From: JBCBXA01 sp039816825
Lineage (GTDB): Bacteria > Pseudomonadota > Alphaproteobacteria > Rhizobiales > Rhizobiaceae
Direction: 5' to 3'
DNA: 54,708 nucleotides
Assembly: GCA_039816825.1 (NCBI GenBank)
Contig: JBCBXA010000011.1
Span: 1 to 54,708 of the forward strand
This document shows positions 6,974 through 16,132 of the stretch, piece by piece (the stretch's first letter is position 1; each line of letters starts with the position of its first letter). The notes under the pieces are model-generated. The model saw only the letters and a list, made by a program, of their open reading frames with translations. It was not told the origin of the DNA and made no database searches. Made by a program: the position numbers and the translations under genes.

Positions 6974-9900
6974 TTAAACAGCTTCAACCAGCTGTTCAGC
7001 CGCCTGCAGATCAACCGACACAATCTGGCTGACGCCACGCTCTGCCATGGTTACGCCAAACAGGCGATCCATCCGCGCCATCGTGATGGGATTGTGGGTG
7101 ATGATCACAAAGCGCGTCTCAGTTGACGAGACCATCTCGTCAAGAAGATTGCAGAAGCGCTCGACATTGTGGTCGTCCAGCGGCGCGTCCACCTCGTCCA
7201 AAACGCAGATCGGCGCGGGGTTGGTGAGGAATACCGCAAAGATCAGCGCCATGGCAGTCAAAGCCTGCTCACCACCCGACAGCAGCGTCATGGTCTGCGG
7301 GCGCTTGCCCGGTGGGCGGGCCAGAATTTCCAGTCCGGCCTCAAGCGGATCATCGCTCTCGACCAGCTGCAGCTCGGCCGTGCCACCACCGAACAAATGG
7401 GTGAACAGGCGGGTGAACTGACCGTTCACCTCGTCGAACGCGGCCAGCAGGCGCTCGCGGCCCTGCCGGTTGAGAGCACCAATGCCGCCGCGCAGTTTGG
7501 CAATGGCTTCAATCAACTCCGACTGTTCAGAAACCAGCGTGTCACGTTTTTCGGCGATTTCCTTCTGCTCCGCTTCAGCCCGCAGGTTCACCGCACCCAG
7601 ACGTTCGCGGCCGGCGCGCAGCTTCTCCAACCGCCGCTCAACGGTCTCGACGTCAGGCATCTTGGCCTCAGGTTCGAGCCCAGTCCGTTCAAACAGCTCG
7701 GTGGGCTGGCATTCAAGTTCATCCCTGATGCGCCCTTCCACATCGCGGCGGCGGGCGACGGATGCATCCAGCCGTTCTTCCTGACGGGCCCGCCCTTCTT
7801 TGGCTTCGGACAAGGATGAGATTGCCGCCGTGGCCAGTTGGTCGGCGGCACGCTGACCTGTCTCAGCCTCGGCCAGCCGGTCCGCCGCCTGCTTGCGTAG
7901 ACCTTCGGCTTCGTCAATCTGAGCGTTCAGACGCCGGCGCTCGGCTTCGATCTCACCGGGGCGTTCATCGAGATTGGCGAGCTCGGTTTCCGTCTCAACC
8001 ATGCGCAGGCCAAGCGCCTCACGCTGCTCGGCAGCGTTGGCGAGGCGCTGGTTCCAGCTGTCCCGTTCACGGGAAATCTCATTCTTGCGGCGCTGCCACA
8101 TCTCAACTTCACGCGTCAGGCCATCGCGATTGGCCCGCGCCTCGGCCAGAGCACCACGATCCGCCTGCATGGAGGCGCGGGCGCTCTCGATCTGCACTTC
8201 AAGGGCCGCAATATCCGGCGCATCCGACAGTGCCTGCTCGGCCTGGCTTTTGGCCGCCTGCGCTTCCGAGAGTTCGGACGCCAAACGCTCCGCTGTGGCT
8301 TCAAGCGCGGCACGCTTCTGGGCGAATTGGCCAGCCGCGCGTTCAGCAGCCAGAACGGCCTCGCGCGCGGTCGTCAGGTCTGATTGACGCTCGCGCAACG
8401 CCTCGCGCGCTCCGCGCTCGGCGTCGATGGTTGCCTGGAGATGGGATTTGGCCTCATCGGCCTTCGCCTGTGCCGCAGCAACGCGACCACGCGCATTCTC
8501 AGCCGCAGCATCGAGCTCCAGCAGCCGGTTCTTCTGGGCAAGCTTCTGGGCGGCGGCAGTCGGCGCATCGGCGGAAGCGCGGAAACCATCCCAGCGCCAC
8601 AGATCGCCCTCGCGGCTGACCAGTCGTTGCCCGGTCGCCAGCTGCGCTTGAACAGCCGCTCCCTGCTCCGCGTCCACGATGCCAATCTGCGCCAGCCGGC
8701 GCGCCAGCACATCGGGTGCCTTCACAACGCTGGCCAGAGGCGTCACGCCCGCAGGCAATTGAGGATCGCCATGGCTGTTGGAAGACCCAGCCCAAAACAC
8801 CTTGGCCCCGGGATCCGCGGGCGCATCAAGGTCCTCGCCCAGAGCAGCGCCCAAGGCGCGCTCAAAGCCTGGCTCCACAGAAAGGGCATCGACGATGGCC
8901 GGAAAAAGATCGCCCTTATCGGCGCCGACGATCTTCGCCAGCGTCCGGGCTTCTGTCTCGATCTCACGCAGCGCATTTTGCGCTTCTGCCAACGGCCCTC
9001 GACTTGTCTGCTCGGCCTGGCGCGCAAGGTCGAGCTTGCCTTCGGCATCCGCCCTTGCCGCTTCAGCAGCAGCAACGGCTGCCTCGGCTTCACTGGCAGC
9101 GGCCATATGGCGGGCGGGCTCAGGCAGTCCAGCCATCTGCTGATGGACCCCGGCGAGCAGTTCGTCAGTCCGACGCTTATCGTTCTCAAGGCGAGAGAGG
9201 CGAGCCGCCACGTCCTGCGCCTGGCGCTCTGCCTGGCTGCGGGCCGCCCGCGCCTCTGCCGTCTCAGCGGTCAGCGTCTGCAGTTTGGCATCTGAGGCCG
9301 AAGCGACGGTTTCGGCCTCGTTGAACTTGGCCACCAATTCCCGCGCGCGATCTTCCGACCCAGCAACTTTGGCATTGAGCTCGCGCTCTTCCTCATCCAG
9401 CCGCACGATGGCGTCCTGATTGTCGGCCTCAAGCTGGACTTCGCGCTGCAGGTCCGCAGCGAGTTGAGCCTTGCGAGAATCAAGCTCCTGCTTGCGATTG
9501 GCGAGACGCGCAAGCTCAGCATCAATGGCGTCGCGGGACAGAGTGATGCGCTGAACGGTGGCCGCGGCCTTGACCTCGGCATCCCGCAATTCGGGCAGCT
9601 TGCTTGCCACGACCGCTTGATCGCGGGCGGCGGCGGTCTGCGCCTGGGCGCGCTCGGCAACCAGCGTCGTTGCTTCCGCCAGTGCACTCTGGGCAGCACC
9701 TTCAGCCTCAGTTGCCGCCTGCCACCGCAGGAAGAAAACGGTCGCCTGCGCGGCCCGCAGTTCCTCGGAGATGGAGGAATAACGTGCCGCCTGGCGTGCC
9801 TGGCGCTTCAGGCTTTCCAGCTGGCTTTCCAACTGCGCCAGAACGTCTTCCAAGCGCTCAAGATTGGTCTCGGCAGCCCGCAAACGGAGTTCAGCTTCGT

Positions 9901-10432
9901 GACGCCGGGAATGGAGGCCAGAGATACCCGCTGCCTCTTCCAGCAGCGCCCGGCGCTGGGTTGGTTTGGCGGAAATCAGCTCGCCAATACGCCCCTGACC
10001 CACCATGGAGGGGGAGCGAGCCCCGGTGGAGGCATCAGCGAACAGCAGCTGCACGTCCTTGGCCCGGGCGTCCTTTCCATTGATGCGATAGTTGGACCCC
10101 GCTTCCCGCTCGATGCGGCGCGAGACCTGCAACTCATCGGCATCGTTGAAGGCGGCGGGAGCCGTTCGATCATCATTATCGAGGAACAGCGCCACTTCGG
10201 CCATGTTCCGCGCGGGCCTGTTTCCCGATCCAGAAAAGATCACATCGTCCATGCCGGAGGCGCGCATGTTTTTGTATGAGCTTTCGCCCATCACCCAGCG
10301 CAAGGCTTCGACAAGGTTGGACTTGCCGCAGCCATTGGGGCCCACGACCCCGGTCAGGCCGTTCTCAATCAGAAACTCGGTGGGCTCTACAAAGCTCTTG
10401 AAGCCAAGGAGCCGGAGTTTGTCGAACTTCAA
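6974..10432 (-). CDS. smc: Chromosome segregation ATPase SMC
   Basis: This 1152-residue SMC has the expected five-part build: an N-terminal ABC half with Walker A GPNGCGKS (residues 31-38), a long coiled coil rich in Ala, Glu, Arg and Gln, a hinge near 500-650, a second coil, and a C-terminal half with the LSGGEQ signature and Walker B CVLDEVDAPLDD. It forms a ring-shaped homodimer that organises and segregates the chromosome, normally with ScpA and ScpB, which are not in this window. The start is a TTG at 10430-10432 with a G-rich AGGGGGG site just upstream; this gives the canonical start FDKLRLLGFKSF. It follows the DsbA-like gene by 27 bases on the same strand, a common alphaproteobacterial order. 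Confidence 0.97.
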   Translation of the reverse strand: MKFDKLRLLGFKSFVEPTEFLIENGLTGVVGPNGCGKSNLVEALRWVMGESSYKNMRASGMDDVIFSGSGNRPARNMAEVALFLDNDDRTAPAAFNDADELQVSRRIEREAGSNYRINGKDARAKDVQLLFADASTGARSPSMVGQGRIGELISAKPTQRRALLEEAAGISGLHSRRHEAELRLRAAETNLERLEDVLAQLESQLESLKRQARQAARYSSISEELRAAQATVFFLRWQAATEAEGAAQSALAEATTLVAERAQAQTAAARDQAVVASKLPELRDAEVKAAATVQRITLSRDAIDAELARLANRKQELDSRKAQLAADLQREVQLEADNQDAIVRLDEEERELNAKVAGSEDRARELVAKFNEAETVASASDAKLQTLTAETAEARAARSQAERQAQDVAARLSRLENDKRRTDELLAGVHQQMAGLPEPARHMAAASEAEAAVAAAEAARADAEGKLDLARQAEQTSRGPLAEAQNALREIETEARTLAKIVGADKGDLFPAIVDALSVEPGFERALGAALGEDLDAPADPGAKVFWAGSSNSHGDPQLPAGVTPLASVVKAPDVLARRLAQIGIVDAEQGAAVQAQLATGQRLVSREGDLWRWDGFRASADAPTAAAQKLAQKNRLLELDAAAENARGRVAAAQAKADEAKSHLQATIDAERGAREALRERQSDLTTAREAVLAAERAAGQFAQKRAALEATAERLASELSEAQAAKSQAEQALSDAPDIAALEVQIESARASMQADRGALAEARANRDGLTREVEMWQRRKNEISRERDSWNQRLANAAEQREALGLRMVETETELANLDERPGEIEAERRRLNAQIDEAEGLRKQAADRLAEAETGQRAADQLATAAISSLSEAKEGRARQEERLDASVARRRDVEGRIRDELECQPTELFERTGLEPEAKMPDVETVERRLEKLRAGRERLGAVNLRAEAEQKEIAEKRDTLVSEQSELIEAIAKLRGGIGALNRQGRERLLAAFDEVNGQFTRLFTHLFGGGTAELQLVESDDPLEAGLEILARPPGKRPQTMTLLSGGEQALTAMALIFAVFLTNPAPICVLDEVDAPLDDHNVERFCNLLDEMVSSTETRFVIITHNPITMARMDRLFGVTMAERGVSQIVSVDLQAAEQLVEAV

Positions 10433-10459
10433 CCCGGCCCCCCTTGCTTGTTTCCGGTG

Positions 10460-11128
10460 CTAGAGCAGGCTGTCAATGACCTCAGACATGGCGTCCACGC
10501 TCATGGCACCGGAATATTTTGTGCCATTGATGAAGAAGGTAGGTGTAGCATCCACACCAAACTCCTGCGCACCCGCATTGCGGACTGCATTGATGCCATC
10601 CACAAGAGTCTGGTCTCTGAGGCAGGATTCGAAGGTCTCCTGATCCATTCCAGACAGTTTCGCGATGTCAAACAGGGCTTGCTTGGGGTTCTCGGAACGA
10701 GCCCAGGCGCGCTGACGCTGATAAAGAACGCTCAGCATGGGGTAATAGCCATCGTTCGGGGCACAGCGCGCCAGCATGAAAGCAGCCAGCGCCAGATTGT
10801 CGAACGGGAATTCGCGATGGGTAAAACGCACCATGCCCGTATCGATATATTTTTCCTTGATGTCGCCAAACGTCGTGTTGTGGAACGTCGCGCAATGCGG
10901 GCAGGTGGCCGACGCATACTCAATGATCGTCACCTTGGCATCGTCCGGCCCCAGCCATTTGTCTTCCAGCGGGGAGGTGGAAGCCAGCGTGTCGGCATTG
11001 ACGCTGCCGCTCGCGGTCTGAGCCTCGGACTCGGAGCAGGCTGTCAGCGCGAGCCCGGCAGCAGCCGTGCCCAGCAGCGCAACGGCGCGACGGCGCGTGA
11101 TATCGGAAATGGGGGTCTGGATGGTCAT
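10460..11128 (-). CDS. DsbA-family thiol-disulfide lipoprotein
   Basis: The 222-residue protein begins with a Tat-like TRRRAVALLG (residues 11-20) and a lipobox ending LALTAC at Cys31, so it is predicted to be exported and lipid-anchored. The thioredoxin fold follows with the active site CPHC at residues 76-79 (ATCPHCATFHNTTF) and the cis-Pro region DATPTFFING. This is the BdbD/Com1-like branch of DsbA proteins, which oxidise or shuffle disulfides in exported proteins. The ATG chosen has GAGGA about eight bases upstream; the longer open frame adds no conserved sequence. It lies between the DUF721 gene and smc on the same strand. Confidence 0.9.
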   Translation of the reverse strand: MTIQTPISDITRRRAVALLGTAAAGLALTACSESEAQTASGSVNADTLASTSPLEDKWLGPDDAKVTIIEYASATCPHCATFHNTTFGDIKEKYIDTGMVRFTHREFPFDNLALAAFMLARCAPNDGYYPMLSVLYQRQRAWARSENPKQALFDIAKLSGMDQETFESCLRDQTLVDGINAVRNAGAQEFGVDATPTFFINGTKYSGAMSVDAMSEVIDSLL

Positions 11129-11309
11129 GGGGCTGTCCTCAAAGGCGGCGGATACTGGTTCGTCACTGGGGTCTGTCATGCCAAAACGGCGCTGGAACGG
11201 CAACGTGACTAGAAGGCGCCCATTATAAAGCTCTTGTGATCGAACTTGCCCGTGTTTCGCATGATGCCGCCTGCCCTGCATTTCCCCGCGCTTCGATTTC
11301 GCGAGCGCT

Positions 11310-11852
11310 TCACGATCGGCGGCTTCGAACGGCAGCGCCCAGCCTGGCCAGGGAATCCTTGAGCGGGCCATCGGGCAGGCCAGCAATACCATCCCTGACG
11401 CGCGCAACTTCGGCGGGCGTTGGACGGTCTGCGTTCCCGTTCCGAGGGTCTGACAGTCCGAGCCCACAGGCACCGGCCTTCTGCTCGATCTTTAGGCGCC
11501 CGATCGCGTGAAACCCCAGAAACACATTGATGCGGCCGCGCAAGACCGTGGAGTCCGCTTCGATGAACAGGGCTCGCATCGGCTCGCATGCCACCACCAG
11601 AGTTCCGGGACGAAAAGGCTCATCATCTCCAGCACGACGGGGCCAATCAATGCGCAGGGGCTCAGTGCATCCGGCGACGTCCTCGCCCACAACCTCCGGC
11701 CAGGCAAGGCGCAGATTGGTGTGCATGCCAACACGCTTTCCGATGACCGGCTCGAGCACGTTTGGTGTCAGGTCACGCAGTGCCTTTGCGCTGCTTTGCT
11801 GCACCGGGCGGGTGCGGCCATATTGGGGCAAGGGAGAGCGATGGGAACGCAT
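11310..11852 (-). CDS. DUF721 (DciA-like) protein
   Basis: The protein has 180 residues with the DUF721 core: SAKALRDLTPNVLEPVIGKR, then LAWPEVVGEDVAGCTEP and VACEPMRALFIEADSTVL. A linker and a short C-terminal helix (KDSLARLGAAV) follow. The DUF721 family includes DciA, a loader of the replicative helicase in bacteria without DnaC, so a replication role is possible but not shown here. The start at 11852 comes from the MRSHR sequence; the frame upstream is antisense to mutY. It lies 84 bases from the divergent mutY and some 180 bases upstream of the DsbA-like gene on the same strand. Confidence 0.8.
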   Translation of the reverse strand: MRSHRSPLPQYGRTRPVQQSSAKALRDLTPNVLEPVIGKRVGMHTNLRLAWPEVVGEDVAGCTEPLRIDWPRRAGDDEPFRPGTLVVACEPMRALFIEADSTVLRGRINVFLGFHAIGRLKIEQKAGACGLGLSDPRNGNADRPTPAEVARVRDGIAGLPDGPLKDSLARLGAAVRSRRS

Positions 11853-11936
11853 ACACCAATGTGCCACGCCTGACAGAGCGATGAAACAGCCGATTACGGC
11901 TTGCTTCCCACCGCCAAATTCAGGCACCCAGCGATC

Positions 11937-13076
11937 ATGATACAGCAAGCGAATCCAGGCGATCTGTTGGAATGGTATGACGCCAACGCGCGGGCGCTGC
12001 CCTGGCGCATGCCGCCAAGCCGGTCCAGGCTGGGGGAGCGTACGGAGCCTTATCGGGTGTGGCTGTCGGAGATCATGCTGCAGCAAACCACCGTGGCTGC
12101 GGTGAAGAGCTACTTTGAAGCTTTCACTGAAAGATGGCCCACGGTTCAGGACCTGGCCGCAGCATCGGAGGACGAAGTCCTGGCCGCATGGGCGGGGCTT
12201 GGTTATTACTCCCGCGCCCGAAACCTGCACAAATGCGCCAGAACCGTCGTTGACGAGTATGACGGCCAGTTTCCAGACACTGCCGTTGAGCTGGTGAAAC
12301 TGCCCGGCATCGGCGCCTATACGTCAGCAGCCATCGCCAGCATCGCGTTTGGAGAACCGGTCCCGGTGGTGGACGGCAACATTGAGCGCGTGATCAGCCG
12401 GATCGCCCGTATTGAAACGCCGCTGCCAGCGGCAAAGGCCGAGATTGGAGCCATTCTGGCCCCCATGGTGCCCAAAGACCGCCCTGGCGACTTTGCCCAG
12501 GCCTTGATGGATCTCGGGGCCACCATCTGCACGCCCAAGCGCCCGGCCTGCACCATCTGTGTCTGGCGCGATGATTGCGAGGCCACTGCCACGGATGAAC
12601 CGGAGCGCTTCCCCATAAAGGCTCCCAAGAAGCCCAAGTCCACGCGGCGAGGTGCGGCCTACATCATCAGGGACGGAGCCGGTTCCATCTGGCTTGAGAA
12701 GCGGACCGGACGCGGGCTTCTGGCCGGTATGGCGCAGGTGCCAACAACAGATTGGAACTCGCGACAGGATGGCATTGCCGACCCGTCCGGCAGCCCGATT
12801 GAAGCGCCTTACCGAAAGCGCGGCGTGGCCCGGCATACGTTCACACATTTTCATCTCGAGCTAGAGGTTTATGAAACCGTCATAGACCCATCCGATATAG
12901 CCTCTCCAACGGATGGGGGCTGGTGGTCGCCAATTGCAACTTTAAGCGATGAAGCGCTGCCCACCTTGATGGTGAAAGCCATCTCAGTGGCGATGCCAGA
13001 CACGTTCAAGGGCGAGCGCGCCGGTGTGAAAGCACCGGTAAAGCGGAACGCCAAGACACGAAAGAAACCAGCATGA
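11937..13076 (+). CDS. mutY: A/G-specific adenine glycosylase MutY
   Basis: The 379-residue protein removes adenine mispaired with 8-oxoguanine. Visible landmarks are SEIMLQQT with the catalytic Glu45, the GLGYYSRARNLH loop, the helix-hairpin-helix LPGIGAYTSAAIA, the catalytic Asp146 in VVDGNIERV, and the [4Fe-4S] ligands at Cys198, 205, 208 and 214 (C-x6-C-x2-C-x5-C). The C-terminal NUDIX-like domain that recognises oxoG runs from about 235 to 365. The ATG at 11937 gives the usual short lead before LLEWYDANARALPWR. The stop overlaps the start of the HAD gene downstream (ATGA), so the two are probably co-translated. Confidence 0.97.
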   Translation: MIQQANPGDLLEWYDANARALPWRMPPSRSRLGERTEPYRVWLSEIMLQQTTVAAVKSYFEAFTERWPTVQDLAAASEDEVLAAWAGLGYYSRARNLHKCARTVVDEYDGQFPDTAVELVKLPGIGAYTSAAIASIAFGEPVPVVDGNIERVISRIARIETPLPAAKAEIGAILAPMVPKDRPGDFAQALMDLGATICTPKRPACTICVWRDDCEATATDEPERFPIKAPKKPKSTRRGAAYIIRDGAGSIWLEKRTGRGLLAGMAQVPTTDWNSRQDGIADPSGSPIEAPYRKRGVARHTFTHFHLELEVYETVIDPSDIASPTDGGWWSPIATLSDEALPTLMVKAISVAMPDTFKGERAGVKAPVKRNAKTRKKPA

Positions 13077-13681
13077 GTGACATTCGTCACATCGTTTACG
13101 ACATCGGCCGGGTGCTGATTCACTACGATCCCGACCGGGCCTACGTGGATATCATCCCTGACTCTGAGAAACGCCGCTGGTTCCTGGACACGATCTGCAC
13201 CAATGATTGGAACCTGGAGCAGGATCGCGGTCGGAGCTGGAAAGATGCCGAAGCACTTCTTGTAGCCGAGCACCCGGATTGGGAGCCGCACATCCGCGCC
13301 TTCCGCCAGAACTGGCACCTGATGGTTCATGACCGCATAGCGGCATCGGTCACCCTGTTTGAAGAGCTGATGGAAGCGGGTCACGACGTCACCCTGCTCA
13401 CCAACTTCGCATCGGACACCTTCCGGCAGGCGCAGGAGATGTTTCCATTTCTGAAGCTGGGGCGCGGCGTCACGGTCTCTGGTGATGTGAAACTCGTCAA
13501 GCCGGACCGCGCGATCTACGAACTCCACACCTCAACTTTTGATCTGGACCCGGCAGCCACGCTCTTTGTCGACGACTCCCCCGCAAATGTGGAAGCAGCA
13601 CGTGCTTATGGGTGGCGGGCCCACCAGTTCGACGGTGTCGATGGCTGGCGGGCCGCACTGAGGCAACACGGCGTCTACTGA
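13073..13681 (+). CDS. HAD-family hydrolase
   Basis: This 202-residue protein has the HAD motifs: motif I as VYDIGRVLIHYD (nucleophile Asp, with Gly where many members have the second Asp, as in the YihX-like branch), motif II LLTNFASD, motif III Lys in LVKPDRAIYE and motif IV FVDDSPANVEAA. A helical cap lies between about residues 20 and 85. Members of this branch dephosphorylate sugar phosphates or nucleotides, and the exact substrate cannot be read. Its start overlaps the mutY stop by four bases. Its end overlaps the convergent VOC gene by seven bases. Confidence 0.85.
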   Translation: MSDIRHIVYDIGRVLIHYDPDRAYVDIIPDSEKRRWFLDTICTNDWNLEQDRGRSWKDAEALLVAEHPDWEPHIRAFRQNWHLMVHDRIAASVTLFEELMEAGHDVTLLTNFASDTFRQAQEMFPFLKLGRGVTVSGDVKLVKPDRAIYELHTSTFDLDPAATLFVDDSPANVEAARAYGWRAHQFDGVDGWRAALRQHGVY

Positions 13682-14103
13682 ACCGGCAGCGCGCCTTCGG
13701 CATAGCCTGCGAGAAACTCGGGGCTCGGCGGAATGATCTGCACGAGATCGATGAGAATGCCGTGGGGCCCTCTGTAGATGGCATGGCGCTGGCCGAAGGG
13801 CTCATCGACCAGCGGCTTGACCACCTCAAGACCGGCGCCACGGAGCCGCGCATCTTCGGCAGTGGCATCCTCAACCTCAAAATTGATGATCATGCCCTGC
13901 GTGATGTGCTGCCCTTCAACTGGCACCGTTGGATGATCATAGGCCAGCACCGCCAGGTTCACTTCAGGCTGCTGAGGGTTCTGCAGGTGTACATACCAGT
14001 CACTGTCGAAAGCCCGGCGGAAGCCGAAATGATCTTCGAAAAATGAGGTTGTTGCCGCGACATCATCGGTTTGGACGACGGGGTAGAATTGGGTGAGCTG
14101 CAT
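13675..14103 (-). CDS. VOC-family (glyoxalase-like) protein
   Basis: The 142 residues form the paired beta-alpha-beta-beta-beta modules of the vicinal oxygen chelate fold: FYPVVQTDDVAATTSFFEDH at the start, a middle FEVEDATAEDARL, and YRGPHGILIDLVQI at the end. Family members are glyoxalases, dioxygenases, or resistance proteins that bind or open antibiotics. This one lacks enough ligand detail to choose. The start has a strong AGGAGAAGGAA site just before ATG. It diverges from a TetR gene, and operator-like repeats lie between, so it is very likely controlled by that repressor. Confidence 0.85.
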   Translation of the reverse strand: MQLTQFYPVVQTDDVAATTSFFEDHFGFRRAFDSDWYVHLQNPQQPEVNLAVLAYDHPTVPVEGQHITQGMIINFEVEDATAEDARLRGAGLEVVKPLVDEPFGQRHAIYRGPHGILIDLVQIIPPSPEFLAGYAEGALPVQ

Positions 14104-14115
14104 TTCCTTCTCCTT

Positions 14116-14140
14116 TTACATACAGACAGTTTGTATGTAA
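14116..14140. promoter_or_regulatory. TetR-type operator, palindromic copy
   Basis: TTACATACA-gacagtt-TGTATGTAA is a 9-bp perfect inverted repeat with a 7-base spacer. It lies between the divergent VOC and TetR genes. A -10-like TACATA for the VOC gene (minus strand, 14134-14139) falls inside it, 17 bases from a -35-like TTGCAT (14157-14162). It resembles the TACATACA...TGTATGTA sites bound by AcrR-type repressors. Confidence 0.7.
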
Positions 14141-14152
14141 CAGAGATGATAT

Positions 14153-14171
14153 TTACATGCAAGCTGTTTGT
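14153..14171. promoter_or_regulatory. Second operator-like copy, 37 bp from the first
   Basis: TTACATGCAAGCTGTTTGT repeats the sequence of the first operator (TTACATACAGACAGTTTGT at 14116-14134) with four changes, in the same orientation, 37 bases further on. It overlaps the -35 region of the VOC promoter and sits 16 bases before the tetR start. Two sites would let one regulator control both divergent genes. Confidence 0.5.
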
Positions 14172-14187
14172 TTTTAGGAGCTGAGGG

Positions 14188-14829
14188 ATGACCACATCCG
14201 CGAACCAATCCACTCAAGCGCCTCGGGCCAAAAGGGCCAGCGGCTCTCCTCGAACCCAGGCGGAACGGCGTGAAGCCACCAAGGGTCTGCTATTGGACGC
14301 AGCGCGGGAGCTGTTTTGCGAACGGGGATATGGGAGTACGGCCACCCCGGACATTGTGAAGGCGGCGGGCGTCACGCGGGGCGCGCTCTATCACCACTTC
14401 AGCGACAAGTCCGATCTGTTTTCTGCCGTTCTTCAAAGGGAAGCCGAGGCTATCGGTGAACTGATCGACCTGCGAACACGCGCGTTGGACGACCCTTTGG
14501 AGGCCATGCAGGTCGGCTCAGACGCCTATTTTGAAGCCATGGCGGTTCCCGGCCGCGCGCAACTCCTCTTGATCGAAGCACCCGCCGCCCTCGGCATGGC
14601 GCAGGCACGCGCCATCACCCAGCCAAATGGCACTGCAGAGCTGCGCGATGGCCTCAGCAGGGCCATGCCGGGAGCCGATGACAACCATCTCGACGCCTTG
14701 GCGGACATATTGGCCGCGGCCTTTGACGGGGCTGCCCTTGCGATTGCCCAAGGTGGCGATCCCACAATCTACGGGAACGCCATGATGGAAATCATGTTCA
14801 AATCCATGGAGCTCGAAGATGGAATTTGA
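14188..14829 (+). CDS. TetR/AcrR-family transcriptional repressor
   Basis: The 213-residue protein has an N-terminal DNA-binding domain with the helix-turn-helix TPDIVKAAGVTRGALYHHFS (about residues 53-72), preceded by a basic arm. A helical ligand-binding and dimer domain follows. The start ATG has TAGGAG and GAGGG in the right place. It diverges from the VOC gene with operator-like repeats between them, so it probably represses both that gene and itself until a small molecule binds. The downstream YitT gene begins six bases after its stop and should be co-transcribed. The inducer is unknown; the VOC neighbour hints at a reactive aldehyde or an antibiotic. Confidence 0.9.
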   Translation: MTTSANQSTQAPRAKRASGSPRTQAERREATKGLLLDAARELFCERGYGSTATPDIVKAAGVTRGALYHHFSDKSDLFSAVLQREAEAIGELIDLRTRALDDPLEAMQVGSDAYFEAMAVPGRAQLLLIEAPAALGMAQARAITQPNGTAELRDGLSRAMPGADDNHLDALADILAAAFDGAALAIAQGGDPTIYGNAMMEIMFKSMELEDGI

Positions 14830-14835
14830 AGACTG

Positions 14836-15468
14836 ATGGCGCGCCTGAGTTTTGGCCATTGGGACACCAAGCCCGACCACCACTCTCATTGGGAGGATGC
14901 ACAGGGTATTCTGACCGGTGTTGTGCTGGTGGCGCTCTCGCTGGCGATCTATCAGGAACTGGGCATGGTCACTGGCGGCGTAGCCGGTATGGCGCTGGTC
15001 GCCAGCTACGCAACGGGCCTGCCCGTCGGTGTTCTTTTCTTCTGCCTCAACCTGCCCTTCTACGCCCTGGCCATCATGCGCATGGGTTGGCCTTTCACTT
15101 TAAAAACCTTTGCCGGTGTCGCGGCCCTTTCGGTCCTGGTGGACATCTCTCCAAGGCTGATCTCATTTGAAATGATTGACCCCATCGCCGCCATGGTTCT
15201 GGCGGGTCTGCTCTTGGGTTTCGGCCTGTTGGCCCTCTTTCGCCACCGCGCCAGCCTGGGCGGCGTGGGCATATTGGCTCTTTATCTCCAAGACCGCTTT
15301 CACTGGCGCGCCGGCCTGACACAATTGGTCATCGACCTGTGCATCCTCGCGACGGCCGTCTTCGTGGTGGAGCCCTATCTGCTGGCGCTGTCGGTCGGAA
15401 GCGCCGTACTGCTCAACGGCTTCCTGGCCATCAACCACAGAGAAGATCGATACATCGCCCGGAGCTGA
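14836..15468 (+). CDS. YitT-family membrane protein
   Basis: The 210-residue protein has about five or six hydrophobic helices and the YitT/DUF161 sequence pattern: an N-terminal ILTGVVLVALSLAIYQELGM followed by TGGVAGMALV. The second half has LGGVGILALYLQDRF and repeats the glycine motif of the first, as in this duplicated family. The role of YitT proteins is not established; a transporter or membrane-stress role is guessed. It starts six bases after tetR and is probably co-regulated with it. A run of T residues after the gene (15492-15511) may help end transcription, although no strong stem is seen. Confidence 0.8.
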   Translation: MARLSFGHWDTKPDHHSHWEDAQGILTGVVLVALSLAIYQELGMVTGGVAGMALVASYATGLPVGVLFFCLNLPFYALAIMRMGWPFTLKTFAGVAALSVLVDISPRLISFEMIDPIAAMVLAGLLLGFGLLALFRHRASLGGVGILALYLQDRFHWRAGLTQLVIDLCILATAVFVVEPYLLALSVGSAVLLNGFLAINHREDRYIARS

Positions 15469-15618
15469 AAGCGGCGCGAAATCTGGCGCTGTGATTTTTT
15501 TTGAGTTTTTTTGCAGGCGTTGTCGATTGAGGCGCGGCTGGTTCGTCATGGGGGCAGAGGGGACAAAAAATCCCAACTGAAACTGAGATGACCAACCAAC
15601 CAAGCAAAGGACAATCCA

Positions 15619-16122
15619 ATGACCATTCTCTACACAGCCATCGCCATCGTCGCCGCCATCGCACTGATAGCGCTGCTTCTCCCCCGCAAAGTCGTCGTTG
15701 CACGCAGCACACATGTTGATATCACTCCCGCTGAACTCGTGGCTCGCGTGGCCTCAACCGATGGGTTCCAGACCTTCAACCCGTACTGCACCACAGACCC
15801 CAGCCTGAAGATCACGCCATTCGGCCCAGACGCCGGTGTTGGCTCTGGCTTCCGCTTCGAGGGCAAGGAAGGCAAGGGCACACAGACGGTCACGGCTCTC
15901 ACCGAAAACAGCGTCACGCACCTCATTGATCTGGGTGCCAAGGGCAAGCCGGTTCAGACGATCAAGGCCGAGCCAAACGCCAACGGCGGATCGAAAGTGA
16001 CCTGGACCGTCACGTCCGACATGGGCTTCAACCCCGTCTTCCGCATCTTCGGCCTGTTCATGGATAAGATGCTCGGCAAGACCTACGAGCTTGGACTGAA
16101 GAACATGCAGGCCATCGCTTGA
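15619..16122 (+). CDS. SRPBCC-family lipid-binding-fold protein
   Basis: This 167-residue protein starts with one membrane helix (ILYTAIAIVAAIALIALLL), followed by a START/Bet v1-like SRPBCC domain: VDITPAELVARVASTDGFQ, NPYCTTDPSLKITPFGP, a glycine-rich turn GVGSGFRFEGKEGKG and a long C-terminal helix. Such domains bind hydrophobic ligands in a cavity. AAGGA stands about seven bases before the ATG. About 150 non-coding bases precede it, and a good terminator hairpin follows (16133-16161), so it appears to be its own transcription unit. Confidence 0.8.
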   Translation: MTILYTAIAIVAAIALIALLLPRKVVVARSTHVDITPAELVARVASTDGFQTFNPYCTTDPSLKITPFGPDAGVGSGFRFEGKEGKGTQTVTALTENSVTHLIDLGAKGKPVQTIKAEPNANGGSKVTWTVTSDMGFNPVFRIFGLFMDKMLGKTYELGLKNMQAIA

Positions 16123-16132
16123 GGAACCAAAG

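Noticed and set aside
7762..9324. Long plus-strand frames inside smc
   Set aside because: They are shadows of the coiled-coil coding sequence, with low-complexity Arg/Gln-rich translations.
11853..12230. N-terminal extension of the DUF721 gene
   Set aside because: It is antisense to the start of mutY and lacks family similarity.
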